Source: Macrotrachela quadricornifera (Eukaryota; Rotifera; Eurotatoria; Philodinida; Philodinidae). From it: 64,000 bases of DNA. Positions 24,368 through 37,100 of the stretch are shown piece by piece (the stretch's first letter is position 1; each line of letters begins with the position of its first letter). The notes beneath the pieces are model-generated. The model did not search any database. It was not told the DNA's origin and was given only the letters and a program-made list of their open reading frames with translations. The DNA lies in contig JAJEKB010000450.1 in the NCBI GenBank assembly GCA_022393335.1, positions 1-64,000 on the forward strand. Direction: 5' to 3'. The translations under genes were made by a program, and so were the position numbers.

Positions 24368-26032
24368 TTAAACTCGAATCACACATGGAACTGATTGATC
24401 TCTATTCGTTGTATCATTATTATTTGTTGGTGTTGAGATTTTATGAGAAGCTGAACGACGACAATTTAATGATGCATCACGATTTTGACGATATGATATT
24501 GGTTGTAAACGATTTGTTAATGATGCTGTTGTTACAATTGTATGTGTTGGTTGAATCATTGATGCTGATGGAATATTTGATCTATATGACATATAAACAC
24601 TCATTTGTCTCCATATACGTACAATTTTATCTAATTCACGTTCATATTCAATTTTATCAGTTTTATTTGGTAATATAACAAGTGCTTTCCAATTAATTGT
24701 TAAAAATGATTTTAAATCATGAATGATTGGTAAACCAATTTTAATACGTAAAACAGTATGTCCATAAGTTCTATATGCATGTATATAATCATCAATTAAT
24801 GTTGATAAACGATCATATTTACCATTAATTGATTTATATGCAAGATTAGTGCGACGACTTAAACCTAATGCACCATATGTTTGACCATATTTAACACCAA
24901 GAACAATATGACGATAAATAATTGTATTACAACGTGTTTTAAATGATATATTAAAACGTTCAAGACCTATAATACCTGTTGTTAAATAAATTCCAATTAA
25001 AAATGCTTCAAAACATTTTATTGGTAATGATTCTGTCATTCTAAAAGAAGAAAAAAAAATAATAAATTCTTAAATTTTTATTTAAAATTATTTACATATG
25101 TCTAGCAGTATCCATTAAACCACTTATTGGACGATTAGCATTAAGATCAAAAAATTGCATACCAGTATAATTATATTCAAGACGTTGAATATAATTTTGT
25201 ATTTGTTGTAGTTTTTCTTGAACAGTTAAGCGAGTATTTGTTGCAATATGATATGGTGGATCGACATTTGGTACATGAGGATAATCAGCAATTCGATCAC
25301 GAATTGTTTTTATTTCTAATGCATCTTTAGAAGAAAAAAAAGAGAGATGAAATTAAATTAATTTCATTTGTTGCATGTCAATTAGTATCAAGGAATTTAT
25401 ATTATATTTTATTATGCAATCTATCAACATGCAATATTTATTATTTATATAAAGAATAATTCTATTTTAAGTGTTTTTTTTAGTACTATTCATTGATATC
25501 TATTCGATAAAATATCATTAACTTTTGCTTGCTATTAGTTGTATGTAAAAGAATAATTTCATACGCAACTGTGCGTTTTTGTTTTGTGAAAATTTAATTT
25601 TTTTAACGGTTTATTGAAGTTAGTTGTTGAAAGATTTTACTTTTTTTTAAAGTGGCACAATTAAAACTAAAATCAATATTTGATGGTAGATTTTTTCAAA
25701 AAATATTCTACACTATTAATGTTTAAATAGAATAAAATAACGAATAAAAAAAGATATCTTTTTCAAGAGACTTTCTTTATATAAAATAAATATTTATGAA
25801 AAATATTTTGAATGAATAGAAAAAAAGTGTTGTTTTTTATTCATACTTAAACTTATAAAAAAATAACAATCATATAGAACCTACTTTTAGGATATTGTTC
25901 CATGCAAAACGACCACATTCGATCGGTACATCGATCTGATAAAGGAAGACCATCACGATTAACATAGAATAGTACAACATCACCACTACGCATTGGTTCA
26001 TAACCACATGTTGTTGTTGTTGTTGTCGCCAT
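24368..26032 (-). CDS. VASH: vasohibin, tubulin carboxypeptidase
   Basis: Three exons: 26032-25885, 25324-25096, 25040-24368; 349 aa. Vasohibins remove the C-terminal tyrosine of alpha-tubulin as transglutaminase-like Cys proteases, usually with the small partner SVBP. Recognised from NYTGMQFFDLNANRP, SGLMDTARH, LPIKCFEAFLIGIYL, RHIVLGVKYG and GALGLSRR. The triad is complete: C135, H170 and S187, with the same spacing (35 and 17) as human VASH1 C169/H204/S221. The basic, Ser-rich C-terminus ends VIRV, like the xIRV end of human VASH1. No SVBP-like gene was seen in the window. The ATG was preferred over a TTG one codon earlier. Confidence 0.9.
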
Positions 26033-27567
26033 CAATGCATATAATGATATGTTGCACCATCAAAAAAAAAGAACGAAAACAACAAAAGAAACACTAAGAT
26101 GAAGAAAAGAATTTATTTAAATTAGACGATGTCTGTATGTAAGAAAAACAAGAAGAAGAAAAAAATTCTGAGGTTGTTTATATTCTCGGTATTTTAATTT
26201 GAAAGGAACGGAAAAAGAATAATAACGATTGAAGTAAGTAAGAATGTTAACAGCTGATTAACTTTCATTTTGAATTAAATAACCTTAGTGATGTCTTTCA
26301 TATGAAAATCTAGAAATCCAGATGGCAGTATAGTTTCGATGGTCTTTTATAAGAATTAATCACCGATTAAGTCCTAAATAGATAGTTTGCACTTTTAGAG
26401 AAACTAATTCACAGTTTACAATGATATTTTGTATATGAAATATGATCTATTAGCAAACTATTAAATGTATATATTTTTGTCTAGTTTTGAAAGAGAATAC
26501 ATATGAACAAACGGAAATTTTACCATAGATAAAGGTTTCAGTTTTTTCAGGAAAACTTGATGTTCTATACGATCACATTCTGTTACGTTACAGCCATCAT
26601 AAAACTTTATTGAATTATGCTGAGATTTATTTTCGGTTTTCTGGAAAATGTAATTCCATTTTATTTATGAGAGTTATACGTAAAGATCTTGAGTCAAAAC
26701 GAGAGTATTGACTGTCAAGACCCAATAAATTCGGTTAAATATAATTTTCAGGTAAACTTCATTTTTGTGACGTATCATCTGTGAGTAGTGGCTATTTTAT
26801 GCGAGAAAGCTATGGATCAAAATTTTAGGCTAAAATTCTATAATTTGATGTTTTTAGTAAATGTTTAGATATGGATCAAAAATTCAGTAAAATGATTATA
26901 GCTTCTGAACAAAATGCCATGGGCAAAAATCTTTTTAGACCGTTTCCTGTTTCAATATACTCATTTAAATAAATCATAAATTAATCAAAACGAAAGATAA
27001 AACTTCCGGTAGTTTTCTTGTAAATATTCACTTCTTGTCTGATTTTTTACCATTCAATTTCATGTATGTATATGAATCAATTATATAAAATAATATAGCC
27101 ATACAAAGTACAATTCATCATTTTCATTCAAAAGATAAAATAATTTATATAAGATGAATATTCCATATAGTACAACTTCATAAATTGTATATAAAAATGA
27201 AAATTTTAGTCGATATATTTATACGAAATAGCATGAATATTAATTAATAGGCTACTTCAATGCTTTTGTACTACTCTCTTTTCTCTTTTAATGATACTTA
27301 AAGATTTTTATCCTAAGGTTAAATACTGTTTTTTATTAATAAATCTCATTCTTATATCCATATATATATATATATAGAATCAAGAAGTTTAACAACAATA
27401 ATAACCATCAAGAACAATAATAACGAAACCAAAACAAAAAAAAACGGTTTTTTTTTACGTTTTTATAAAAGAAGACATTACAACAAGCCAAGAAAGATGC
27501 ATTAAAAAAATCCACTCATATATGAAGACAAAAAAGACAAAACGGAAAGTTTCTTTTATTTTTTATT
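26033..27567. other. intergenic, vasohibin 5' side / SLC7 3' side
   Basis: AT-rich, with a (TA)n tract near 27359-27376 and an ACGG/GTTTTTTTT run at 27440-27460. Some stretches (26300-27000) are less simple than the rest, but I found no open frame, repeat pair or RNA structure that stands out. Confidence 0.55.
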
Positions 27568-29391
27568 CTAATCTGTATGTTCATCATGTACGACATGAAA
27601 TACTTTTTGTAAAATAATTGCAAATGAATTATATTTACGATTAAAACTACTTGGTTTCTTTTTCCACATTACACCAAATATATATGCTGGTATAGCTGTT
27701 GCTAATAAAAGTAAAGATGTAGTTATATTTTCTGGATCAGTTACTACACTTCCGCCAATAAGTATTACTAATATTGTAATAAATAAAATTGGAATTGGTA
27801 ATGGAACTTTAAGTGGACGTTCACGATCTGGATGTTTATAACGAAGAACAATTAAACCAACAGCAGCCAATAAAATACCTATTCATATGTAAATATATAA
27901 ATATATGAATATATTTAAATAAAATAAAAACTTACATATCCAATTTATCATACCAACACAAATAATCAATTTTCCAATATTTGACATAAAGAAAAGAAAA
28001 ACAAAACTAAGAATAATTTCACATAGAATTGCAATCATAGGTACATTAGATTCATGATGTTTCATTGAAAATATATGTGGCATTAGACCATCACGACCAG
28101 CAACTAAAAAATATTTATTTTTATGTCATTCAGAAGTGAAAAAAAAAAGCACAATTCTATTCGTTTTTTTGTTCTTACCATTAAACATTTGTCCAATGGT
28201 AAAAATATTTCCTGATGCAGCTAAACATGAATATTTAAATAAATATTAATATACAATAAAGAAAGATGTCTACCGCCAACACATGACATTGTTACACCAA
28301 CGGGTATAATATATAATAGTAGTGGAAATACACGTTCAGCAAAACTAACAGCTGTTGCATCAGATATTAATATATCATATGCAGATAAAGCCGTAAAATA
28401 AGAACTGAATGTTAAAAAATAAATAAATATACAAAGTAATAATGAAATAACAATTGAACGTGGTAATATACGTTTTGGATCTTTAAGATCATCAATTGCA
28501 TTATTTAAATAATTCCTATATACAAAAACAAAAATAATATTTTTTCTTTCATTTTTATATTTTATTTTACCATCCAGAATATGGAAATAAACCAGCATAA
28601 AGTGCACTTGTAAGTTTTCCATATGTTGAACCTTCAAATGGTTCAGCAAAATTTTCAACTCGACCAAGAGATATTCTATAAATACCAGCAACAATAACAA
28701 TTAATAAAGAACCTAAACAAAATATTTTCAAATATAATTTAATTTCAATTAACAAAAATAAAACAAAATAAAATTTATTTATTTATTTATTTCTTACCAA
28801 TTTTAAAATAATTGCATATTTGATGAAGACGATTTGTCCATGATGCTGATGTTAAATTAATAAAACCAACGATTAATAAGAGAACTGATGAAAGGCATTT
28901 AACTAATGATTCTGGTGGTGTACAAGTTGGATAAAACCAATAAACAAGATAATTTGATGCTGTTAATACACTTAAAACTACAATCATTGGTCGAGATAAT
29001 GCAACTTCAATCCAAACACGAAGAAAACCGATAAAATTACCAAATGCTACACGAAGATATGTATAATCTCCACCTGATGATACGTATGAACAACCAAGTT
29101 CAGCATAACATAAAGCTCCCTAAAGAAAATATTAATAATATAAATAAAAATACTTTTTATTTTTCTTACCATAATACAAAGTAAACCACAACCGACCCAA
29201 ACAATAATCGAAAGTCCATAAGAACCTGAATATTCAAGTACGGCTTTTGCACTGATAAATATACCTGAACCAATAATACATGCTAAAAGAAGATTAATAG
29301 CATCAAGAAGACCCATGGTCGGTTGATGTTTAGTTGTCCTTGTTGATAATGAGGGGACATCTGTCGCATGATCACCACTTGATGGAGCCAT
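27568..29391 (-). CDS. SLC7 family (LAT-type) amino-acid transporter
   Basis: Seven exons: 29391-29170, 29119-28798, 28712-28571, 28515-28274, 28220-28179, 28103-27936, 27877/8-27568; 482 aa, the usual length. Light-chain amino-acid exchanger of the plasma membrane with about 12 helices. Visible marks: the APC signature GSGIFIS in the first helix, GALCYAELG, FPYSGWNYLNNAIDDLKDP, and YPTCTPPESLVKCL, whose first Cys matches the residue that makes the disulfide with the heavy chain 4F2hc/rBAT. NVAGRDGLMPHIFSM is also typical. It is closest in feel to LAT1/LAT2/y+LAT; the exact substrate class cannot be set from this. A perfect acceptor TTTTTAATTTCAG lies directly before the ATG, so the 5'UTR is spliced in cis or trans. 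Confidence 0.9.
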
Positions 29392-31215
29392 CTGAAATTA
29401 AAAAGAAACAAATATGAAAATGTTCTTAACTTCAAATAGTTTTTATATACATGTAACCAAAGAGTGATGCTTCTTTGTTTGTTTCTTATCTTTTCGAAAT
29501 TCTATTCATACATTCACGTATACATGGCGATATGAAATTTAGTGATAATAAGACAATGAGAGTATAGAATAGCTGGTTATTAAAAGGAATTTATAGGTAA
29601 ATGAAAAAAACAAGGGAAATATTTTTATTAAACTTATATGCGAAATAATATTCAAAAATTTTGTGGATGACAACAATTGGTAGTCGATTGCTATCATGTT
29701 AACCTAGGGTATTATATAAGCATATGGAGAGGAAAGAAGTAAAGATAGATCGACAGAATAAAAATAATCGTCCACTCTTCTAACCACACGCACTCGAACT
29801 TTTTCTTTCTGCACAACACTAGCTAGTACTGTCTTACATGTAACCAGTAATATAATAGACAAGAAGAAAAAAAAACTAAATGCAAGCAACGATTATAAGC
29901 AAAAATGCGACTCGGGAATGATAGAAGTAGGAAAGGAAAAAAAAAGAAATAGTTGGTTCAACACAATATCTCCTACTGACTATCTTTTGTTCATGATTAC
30001 ATGTATGTCTCATGATAGTGAGTTGTTCATTCATTTAGCTCCTGCTATGTTGTACTTATTTAACGTGTGATATTTAATGGTTCAAAGTTTATCTTTACGA
30101 CGTGCAATTTTGCAAAGAATAAATGCAAAATAGATGCACAACATAGTTCAATTAAGTATAGAGAAGAGAAAAAAGAAAATTAATAAATTCTAGTAAATAT
30201 GAAGTGTGCTGTTCTATTGAGTTGATGTTTTATAAAGAATAGTTAATTGGCTTGCAAGTTATTGAAAGAAAAAAGAAAAACAGACAAGCATCATCTTAGT
30301 CTATCTAATATTATACTTTTATTCTCTTGATAATTTCAATCAATCAACTTTTTTGTATAATGATTAGTTTACAACAGAATCAAGCTATCACATAAAACTC
30401 GCATGCGAACATATAAATCTGTGTATACATGCAAGAAAAACCTGCCGTTCTGAATATTCATACTCCCATTTAAGAGTCAAATATAGAACTAGGAGAAAAA
30501 AAAAGGAAGTTTCTTTGATGTCATAGAAAGCCAAACAAATGAAATTACTCATCAAATTTCAATGAAAAATAACATGTTTTGATAGATAAAAAAAAAGAAG
30601 TTCGATTTCATTTTATATAAAGTAATAAAAAAAAGTGTATCACTATAACCTTTGATTGAATTTAAAGGGTATTTTATCATTATATGTCATTCTTATTCTA
30701 AAGTTATTTCCATCAAGTTTATGTTTTAAATCAGATGAAATTAATAAATTTATTATTATAAATTTAAAATGAAAAATAAATATACAATATTTTATCTTTC
30801 TAGTCTTTAGTCTTCTGTAATTGATATGGTTAAAATTAATGTCGGATAGTCGATTGAATTGAATTCGTTTGTCCTGTTTGATTTATTGATCTTGAAATTG
30901 TATTACTAAAAGGATAGATACGATTGTCTAGACAAAATAAGATCATACTATATTACATACATGATTTGAAGCCAAAAGATTTATATAAAACATTAAAACA
31001 TAATTAAAATAGAAAAGTAAACGAGTGAATTGCGTAAATAATGCTTCAAGATTATTACGATATAATGATTTGATTTCATTACGAATAAATCTTGAGTAAA
31101 GATTTCATAGAGCATATGGTAATTAATAATAAATATTATAGTTCTATTTTAAAATAGAATATGAACTAAGTTGTAAAGGTATAAATGAAGCATATTGAAG
31201 AATTATTGCTTTAGC
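29392..31215. other. 1.8-kb intergenic region
   Basis: AT-rich with no supported exon. It should hold the SLC7 promoter. I saw no repeat pair, RNA gene or conserved motif; short open frames are random. Confidence 0.55.
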
Positions 31216-32226
31216 CAATTGCTCGTCGACTATTTTTCTTGATTTCTTTGTTGTTTTATTGTTAATTTATGAATATTAACGTAAGCAGCATAACCAAATG
31301 AAGCAACAACTGTCACAGGTAATAAACCATATAGAATTGAGTTAAGAAAAAAAGGATGTATACTCATTATACATGGTTGATGTTTGTTGACATAATCTAT
31401 CGACAAGAAGATTAGGTACTGACAAGATTGACCATGCAAGTATAGTAATAATAATTGAATAACGACCTTTACGAATAGAACTCCATTGACATATGCGAAA
31501 TAGACCGACATTTTGACTATAAAATTGAAAAGTTTTTTGATAATTAATATCAAGTACAAAAAAAAACATTTTACCAAAATTTTGAATCTTTTTTTTTTCT
31601 AATTGTCAAGACTACAATAGAACGTATCTGAAACATTTCTTTCAATCTTGTTTTTTACTTTGAGTAAAATAATTTTTTTTTAATATTAATTCACTCTGAA
31701 AGGGTCTATAACGACTTGAAAATTTTTTACATCAAGTGTATTCAAGAAAAAATATGTCTACTTACAGCTCAACGATCAATAGCAGCTAAACAAATAAGAG
31801 TAATAGGAACAAAAGAAGCAATTTGTTCTGGATAAAATCGTAATTGACTATATATAGTATGCATTGAAATTGGATCAATATCAAACTCTTCGGCTAAAAT
31901 TTTTCATAATAATGCGCATGATCAAGTGTAATAAGATCGGAAAATATCGTTGCTAGTATTACATGTTAAAAAAAGATTCGAAAAATCGGATTAAAAATCG
32001 ATTAGAATGGCACGATTTTAATCTGGTTTTAATCGATTTTTAATCCGATTTTTCGAATCTTTTTTTTTACATGGATAAATATCATCACCATGAACAGCTG
32101 CCTAACGTATGATGAGTAAAAACATATATGTTAAGAAATGCTCCTATAGTACCTACAATAAGTAATATACTTCTGCTAACCATTGAGATCCAACGAACAA
32201 TTAAAGCAATCATTTCTCCACTCATT
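31216..32226 (-). pseudogene. rhodopsin-like GPCR pseudogene
   Basis: Pieces of one receptor lie in order on the minus strand but in different frames. TM1 at about 32226-32100 (GTIGAFLNIYVFTHHTLG); a possible TM2 after a +1 shift; TM3 at about 31905-31775 (PITLICLAAIDR) where the DRx motif runs into a TGA stop; intracellular loop and TM4 at about 31520-31400 (CQWSSIRKGRYS, IIITILAWSILSVPN); then a frame change to TM5 (LNSILYGLLPVTVVASFGYA) ending near 31216. TM6 and TM7 are missing. A hairpin element interrupts it after TM2. Stops, frame changes and missing helices make it non-functional. Subfamily is unclear; such orphan receptors are often numerous in small invertebrates. Confidence 0.75.
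31966..32068. mobile_element. 103-bp hairpin MITE with ACATG target duplication
   Basis: Near-perfect inverted arms of about 37 bp (TTAAAAAAAGATTCG... / ...CGAATCTTTTTTTTT, containing AAATCGGATTAAAAATCGATT) around a 26-nt centre, flanked by the direct repeat ACATG at 31961-31965 and 32069-32073. It has no coding capacity and sits in the GPCR pseudogene. Confidence 0.8.
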
Positions 32227-32753
32227 TGTATATTTTTTTCAGCAGACAATATCAGAAATAAGTGCAATGTTATATAGACATATTATATTTAATCTCTTGC
32301 TATCAACGTCATTCTATTTATAACTTCATGTATCTCTTATTACAGCTTTATATTATTATTAATGTTAAGAAAATCATTTGAAAATTTCATTAGAATTATC
32401 ATATATAAATGGTTATATTTTATTTCTACTAATACTTTTAAAAATAAAATTTTGCTAATTGATATACCAAATCTAACGATTACTGAATATATGAACGATC
32501 TATATACAAAATTTTCATTAAAAAAAGATCAAATATCTCTTTCTAGTTATATCTTTTTTCTTCATTAATATATTTGTGAAGAAATATCTTTAAATATAAT
32601 ATTCAAAATAAATTTCTAAAAATAAATATTTTTCTTAATAATTTATCATCATAGATCATCATTATAAAATATAGGAAAAAAAAATGATCAATAAATGTAT
32701 ATTAAAAAGAAAAACAATTATAAAATATTTCATTTTTAAATAAAAATTTTTTC

Positions 32754-33347
32754 CTATTGTTTTTGTTTATCATTCCATAATGATTGCATATAAGTATATT
32801 TATTATACCGTGGTTTAGCTAATGTATCAACACGCTCAGATATATGAGCCTGAAGTGCATTTTGAGGAACATCTCGTGGAAGTATATAAGCTTCTATATA
32901 ACCAATTGGTGTTTTTTTTGGTCGAGAAAGTTTAGCTAAACGTTCGGGACATTGAGCTGTTAATGCTGTAGATTTCACACCACTATATGCATAATTTGTA
33001 AAATTATCAAAAAATTCTATATATAAAATTTAATGAAAAACAAAAAAGAAAAAGAATTTTGTTTTTTATTAAATAAAATTACCTTGACGAATATGTCGTT
33101 CACGTTTAATTTTTGGTCGTGCTAATTCTTCAGTACGTGCTGAGCAAGGAGCAGCATATAATGTTGATAATGGAATACCTGAATAACGTGAACATGGACG
33201 ACGTAACCATGGATGTATAGAACGTAAATCATTATAATAACTATTTCTTGAAAAAACCGAATGACGTGTATCCAAAAAATCAAAATGTTGATGAGAATAA
33301 CTACTTAAACGTGATGTATATGATGAATTTCCTTGACTTCTCAACAT
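32754..33347 (-). CDS. THEG-repeat (SPMAP2-like) protein
   Basis: Two exons: 33347-33083 and 33016-32754; 175 aa, basic, no signal peptide or membrane segment. The C-terminal half shows degenerate repeats of the THEG type: RTEELARPKIKR, ERLAKLSRPKKTP and ERVDTLAKPRYN, each a short helix followed by a [AS]xP[KR] step. THEG/SPMAP2 family proteins are found in sperm and along axonemal microtubules in vertebrates, so a ciliary or sperm role is likely but inferred. The N-terminus (Ser/Tyr/Arg-rich) is not recognised. A possible splice acceptor (TATTATAG) lies 13 nt upstream of the ATG, so an upstream exon or spliced leader is possible. Confidence 0.6.
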
Positions 33348-34175
33348 TCTTTCGTCACTATAATAGATAAAAATAAAACAAAATTCATAATTTTTCTTTT
33401 TAATTATAATTACTTCATGATTTTAATTGTTTGATCAAAATTATTTTATGAATAAATTCAGGTTGTCAATTTATAAAATACCGAACTGTTGCTTTTCAAA
33501 TTGCTTACAGACAACTAATGCAACAGTCGCACAACAACAACAATAACATACGAAAAGTATTGTGAGTATAGTTGAAGTATGCATATAGAATTTTTTTCTT
33601 GCGTTCGTATTTCTTTTTTAATAACTCTACTAATTCCATTTGTGCAAAAAAAAAACAAATATTATGCTATTGCCTATTGGTGAATAAATCGAAATATGAT
33701 TGAATCTTATCGAACGGAAATTCTTATTTGACGTTCTATTCTATCTATGTCATTTCCGGTTGTTATCGATGCTCTTGTTTTTTTTTTCATAGTATATAAA
33801 TTCTCTAAAGAATCGTTTTTATTATCAATATAGATCATCATTGTAGATCTTTTAACACAGTTATATTAAAAAACAAAATAAAGCCGTAAGTATTTAGAAG
33901 ATTTTTTTTCTCCTCTTATTCAGCTTTTCGTTTTTTATATTGTTTGGTTAAATGTATAGATTCATGTTTTCCTTAATCTTTTAGTTTCTTTTTTTTGCTT
34001 TTTGTTTAGATTAACATGCGATATAAGTACGAATCGATGAATAGCAAGTCTAATTCAATTTATTTCTTATCGATTAGATTTTGGTTATTATAGCGAAGCA
34101 AAAAAAATGAAGAGAGGAGAAGAAAAAACATACATACATATATATAGTATATTCTTAGATGTTGATTTATTCTAA
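33348..34175. other. divergent intergenic region (THEG-like / glutamate receptor)
   Basis: The two flanking genes point away from each other, so this 0.8 kb should hold both promoters. AT-rich, with T-runs and a CAACAACAACAA tract near 33530-33543. No clear TATA box or repeat was singled out. Confidence 0.5.
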
Positions 34176-37100
34176 ATGTTATTTCATCATTTTTTATATC
34201 TTCTGTTTTCAATTATATATTGTCAATCAATAATTCGAATTGGAATTATTGATGATAATAATTATTCAAAAGAATTAATTAATATAAAAATTCCAAATAT
34301 AACATTTTGTAATCAACAAAGTTTAAATTTACAATTATATTGGATAAATATATCAAATTCTTTACCAAATCTTATTAATAAACTTGAATATGAACGAAAT
34401 TTTACACATATTTATTTAACACATACAAATAAATTATATACAAAATTAATTCAAGATTTTTGTCAAATAAATCATTTACTATGTATTCATATAAATTCAT
34501 TTGGAAATCAAACAATGATATGTTCAATAATAAAGTGAACATCTTTTTTTTTTTTTGTTTAAGTTTATTTTTTATTTTTATTTTTATTTAGATCATTAAT
34601 TAAAGAATATTTTCTTACACCGAATATTCTTCCAGTATTAATTAATTATTTAAAATATAATCATGTACAAAATGCCGTATATATATATGATAATGATGAA
34701 GCAACATATAGAATTTATGAATTACTTAAATTAATGAATAATGATGAATATTTTAATGATTTTTCATTAGATATTCGAACAATATATTATGATGATATTT
34801 ATTCACTTTTATATAGTATTGAATCAAATTCTTTACATAGAAATCAAGTACAAAAATATATTTTACTTGATCTTCATTCATATAACGATTATGAAAGAAT
34901 TTTTGAAAAAATTTCACATATGGGTTTGTATTATAAGTTCTTTCTTTATGTATTAGAAAAGAAAAACAATTATATATGATATATTCAAAAAGTTTCTAGA
35001 CTAATTTTATTTGAAAACTATAAGACATGTTGTTGCATTTTTATTATTGTCTGTGCGTCGTTCATACAATTCTCTATTCATAAACATTATAAGATCAATT
35101 GAAATATTTTAGACTACTCTATATGTGCTGACAGAAAATTAAAAATTTTTATTTTAGCAGCTCATGCTTCATTTAATATTTATAAATATATAGGCCTAGT
35201 TTATTATAATCAATTGTCTATAGTATATTATAACTTCTGAATGGATTCATTGTTGTAAAGATGGATGATCATGCATTGATAATAATAATCTATATGTGAA
35301 TAACATAACTTAAAACGTTTAGAAGTCTGATGAACGTAGACAATCAAATGGGACACTTTGCATTTCAAATATACAGTACATAGCATTCTTCAATATGGTG
35401 TCAACGATGTATCAACCATATCTGTTTAATTTAAATGATATTTTGATATTTATAGATAGAGAGATGGTATGAACTGCACTACAAACAATAGTAAAAATAG
35501 AGTAAAACTTTTTTTTTTATTTTTAAATAAAACTAATCCAAGAACTTTTTGAACACACAATGTATTTGTAGATTAAGATTTTGGTTAAGTTTAGAAATAG
35601 ATGAAAATATTCTAGCACTACTATGTGTAGTAACTCCTATCTTTTTCTGTTTTAAAAATGATTATATATCATTTGAGAAAATGATCTTGATTAAATAGAT
35701 CTTAATCTTATTAAATTTTGTCATTTTTAACGCAAATATCGAACTGTTTTATTTAGAATAAAAATTGGCATTCGATATGAAAAAATTTTTCTATTACCAT
35801 CAATTATTAATCAAGTATTTTTCTTTTACTAAAATGTTAATTCAAATAATATAACTAATATTTTTTCATTAATTAGTATCACAATGAAATACAATATAAG
35901 AAAGAATAGTATTATACAAAATTCATATGACCATGTATGTCTATTAAGAGCAGAGAACTAGAACTTTTTGTTTAAACTTATAGTACGATAAAGATTATTA
36001 GATAAGAAGCGAATGTTAATGGATCGATGGCAATCGAATGGTAATATTAGAGAGATACGTAAAGAGATAAATTGACTTTACTTATTTATTTCTTATTTAA
36101 GATTCATGTTTCTGATATTCAATTCTCATTGATTTATACTTGTATGTAGAAGAATGATCATCGATATAGATTTGTTTCAATTCGCATATTTTTAGAGTTT
36201 AAAATGATTTAAATTTTTACTAAAACTCCATCATAATAAGTTATATTGATTAATCTAAAAATAAATCTTTCAATTTTATTAACTAATATTACAGTTTATT
36301 AAAATTGTATAGATATTGAGTTGGCCTTATAGTTATGACTGGAACCTACTCATTTTTTTTGAGCCATTAAAAATTTGAAGTACTTTCTAATAATGAACAG
36401 ATCTTATAATACTATTAATAGCTATTAGATAAAAATCATTATCGAAACTTAGTCCTCTAAATGACGTTTATTCTAAAAGAATAATATATGTCACCTTTCT
36501 TATGACGTTCAAGTCATTATATGCTTTATAATCGTTTCTATCGTAGCTAGTACTACTATGAGTATTAGCAATAAATGTTTCAGTTCACGAATAAAAATGC
36601 ATTGTCATGGTCTTGTTCTATCGATTTCCGTTACCATTTTTTTTTGAACAACATGTAAAAAAATGTTATTATCTATTTCAAAGAGAAAGTAATGAAGTTA
36701 GAATTCATCACGCGTATTCATCTCGGATTAGGCATTCAGATTCTTGATTATTTAAATATATTTAACATAGATTAGACAATCATATGAAACGTTTCATAGA
36801 ATATTACAAAAACTAACTTGAATATATGATGTAAAGAGATAAATGAAATGTCATTTCTCTAAATAGATATAGTAATGTTGTAGAATTTTTTAATTAACCT
36901 ATGTATTTAACTATCAATATACTTTAAATAATTCTTAATCTATTATATATTTTTATTTTTAAGGACTTACAAGTAATTATTATCATTATATAATACTTTC
37001 AAGTTTTGATGTTTGTTTATGGTTAAATAAATTAGATTTTACTGGTCAATTAATTTATTTTGATAATGAGCAACGTAATTGTACATATGATTATCATCAA

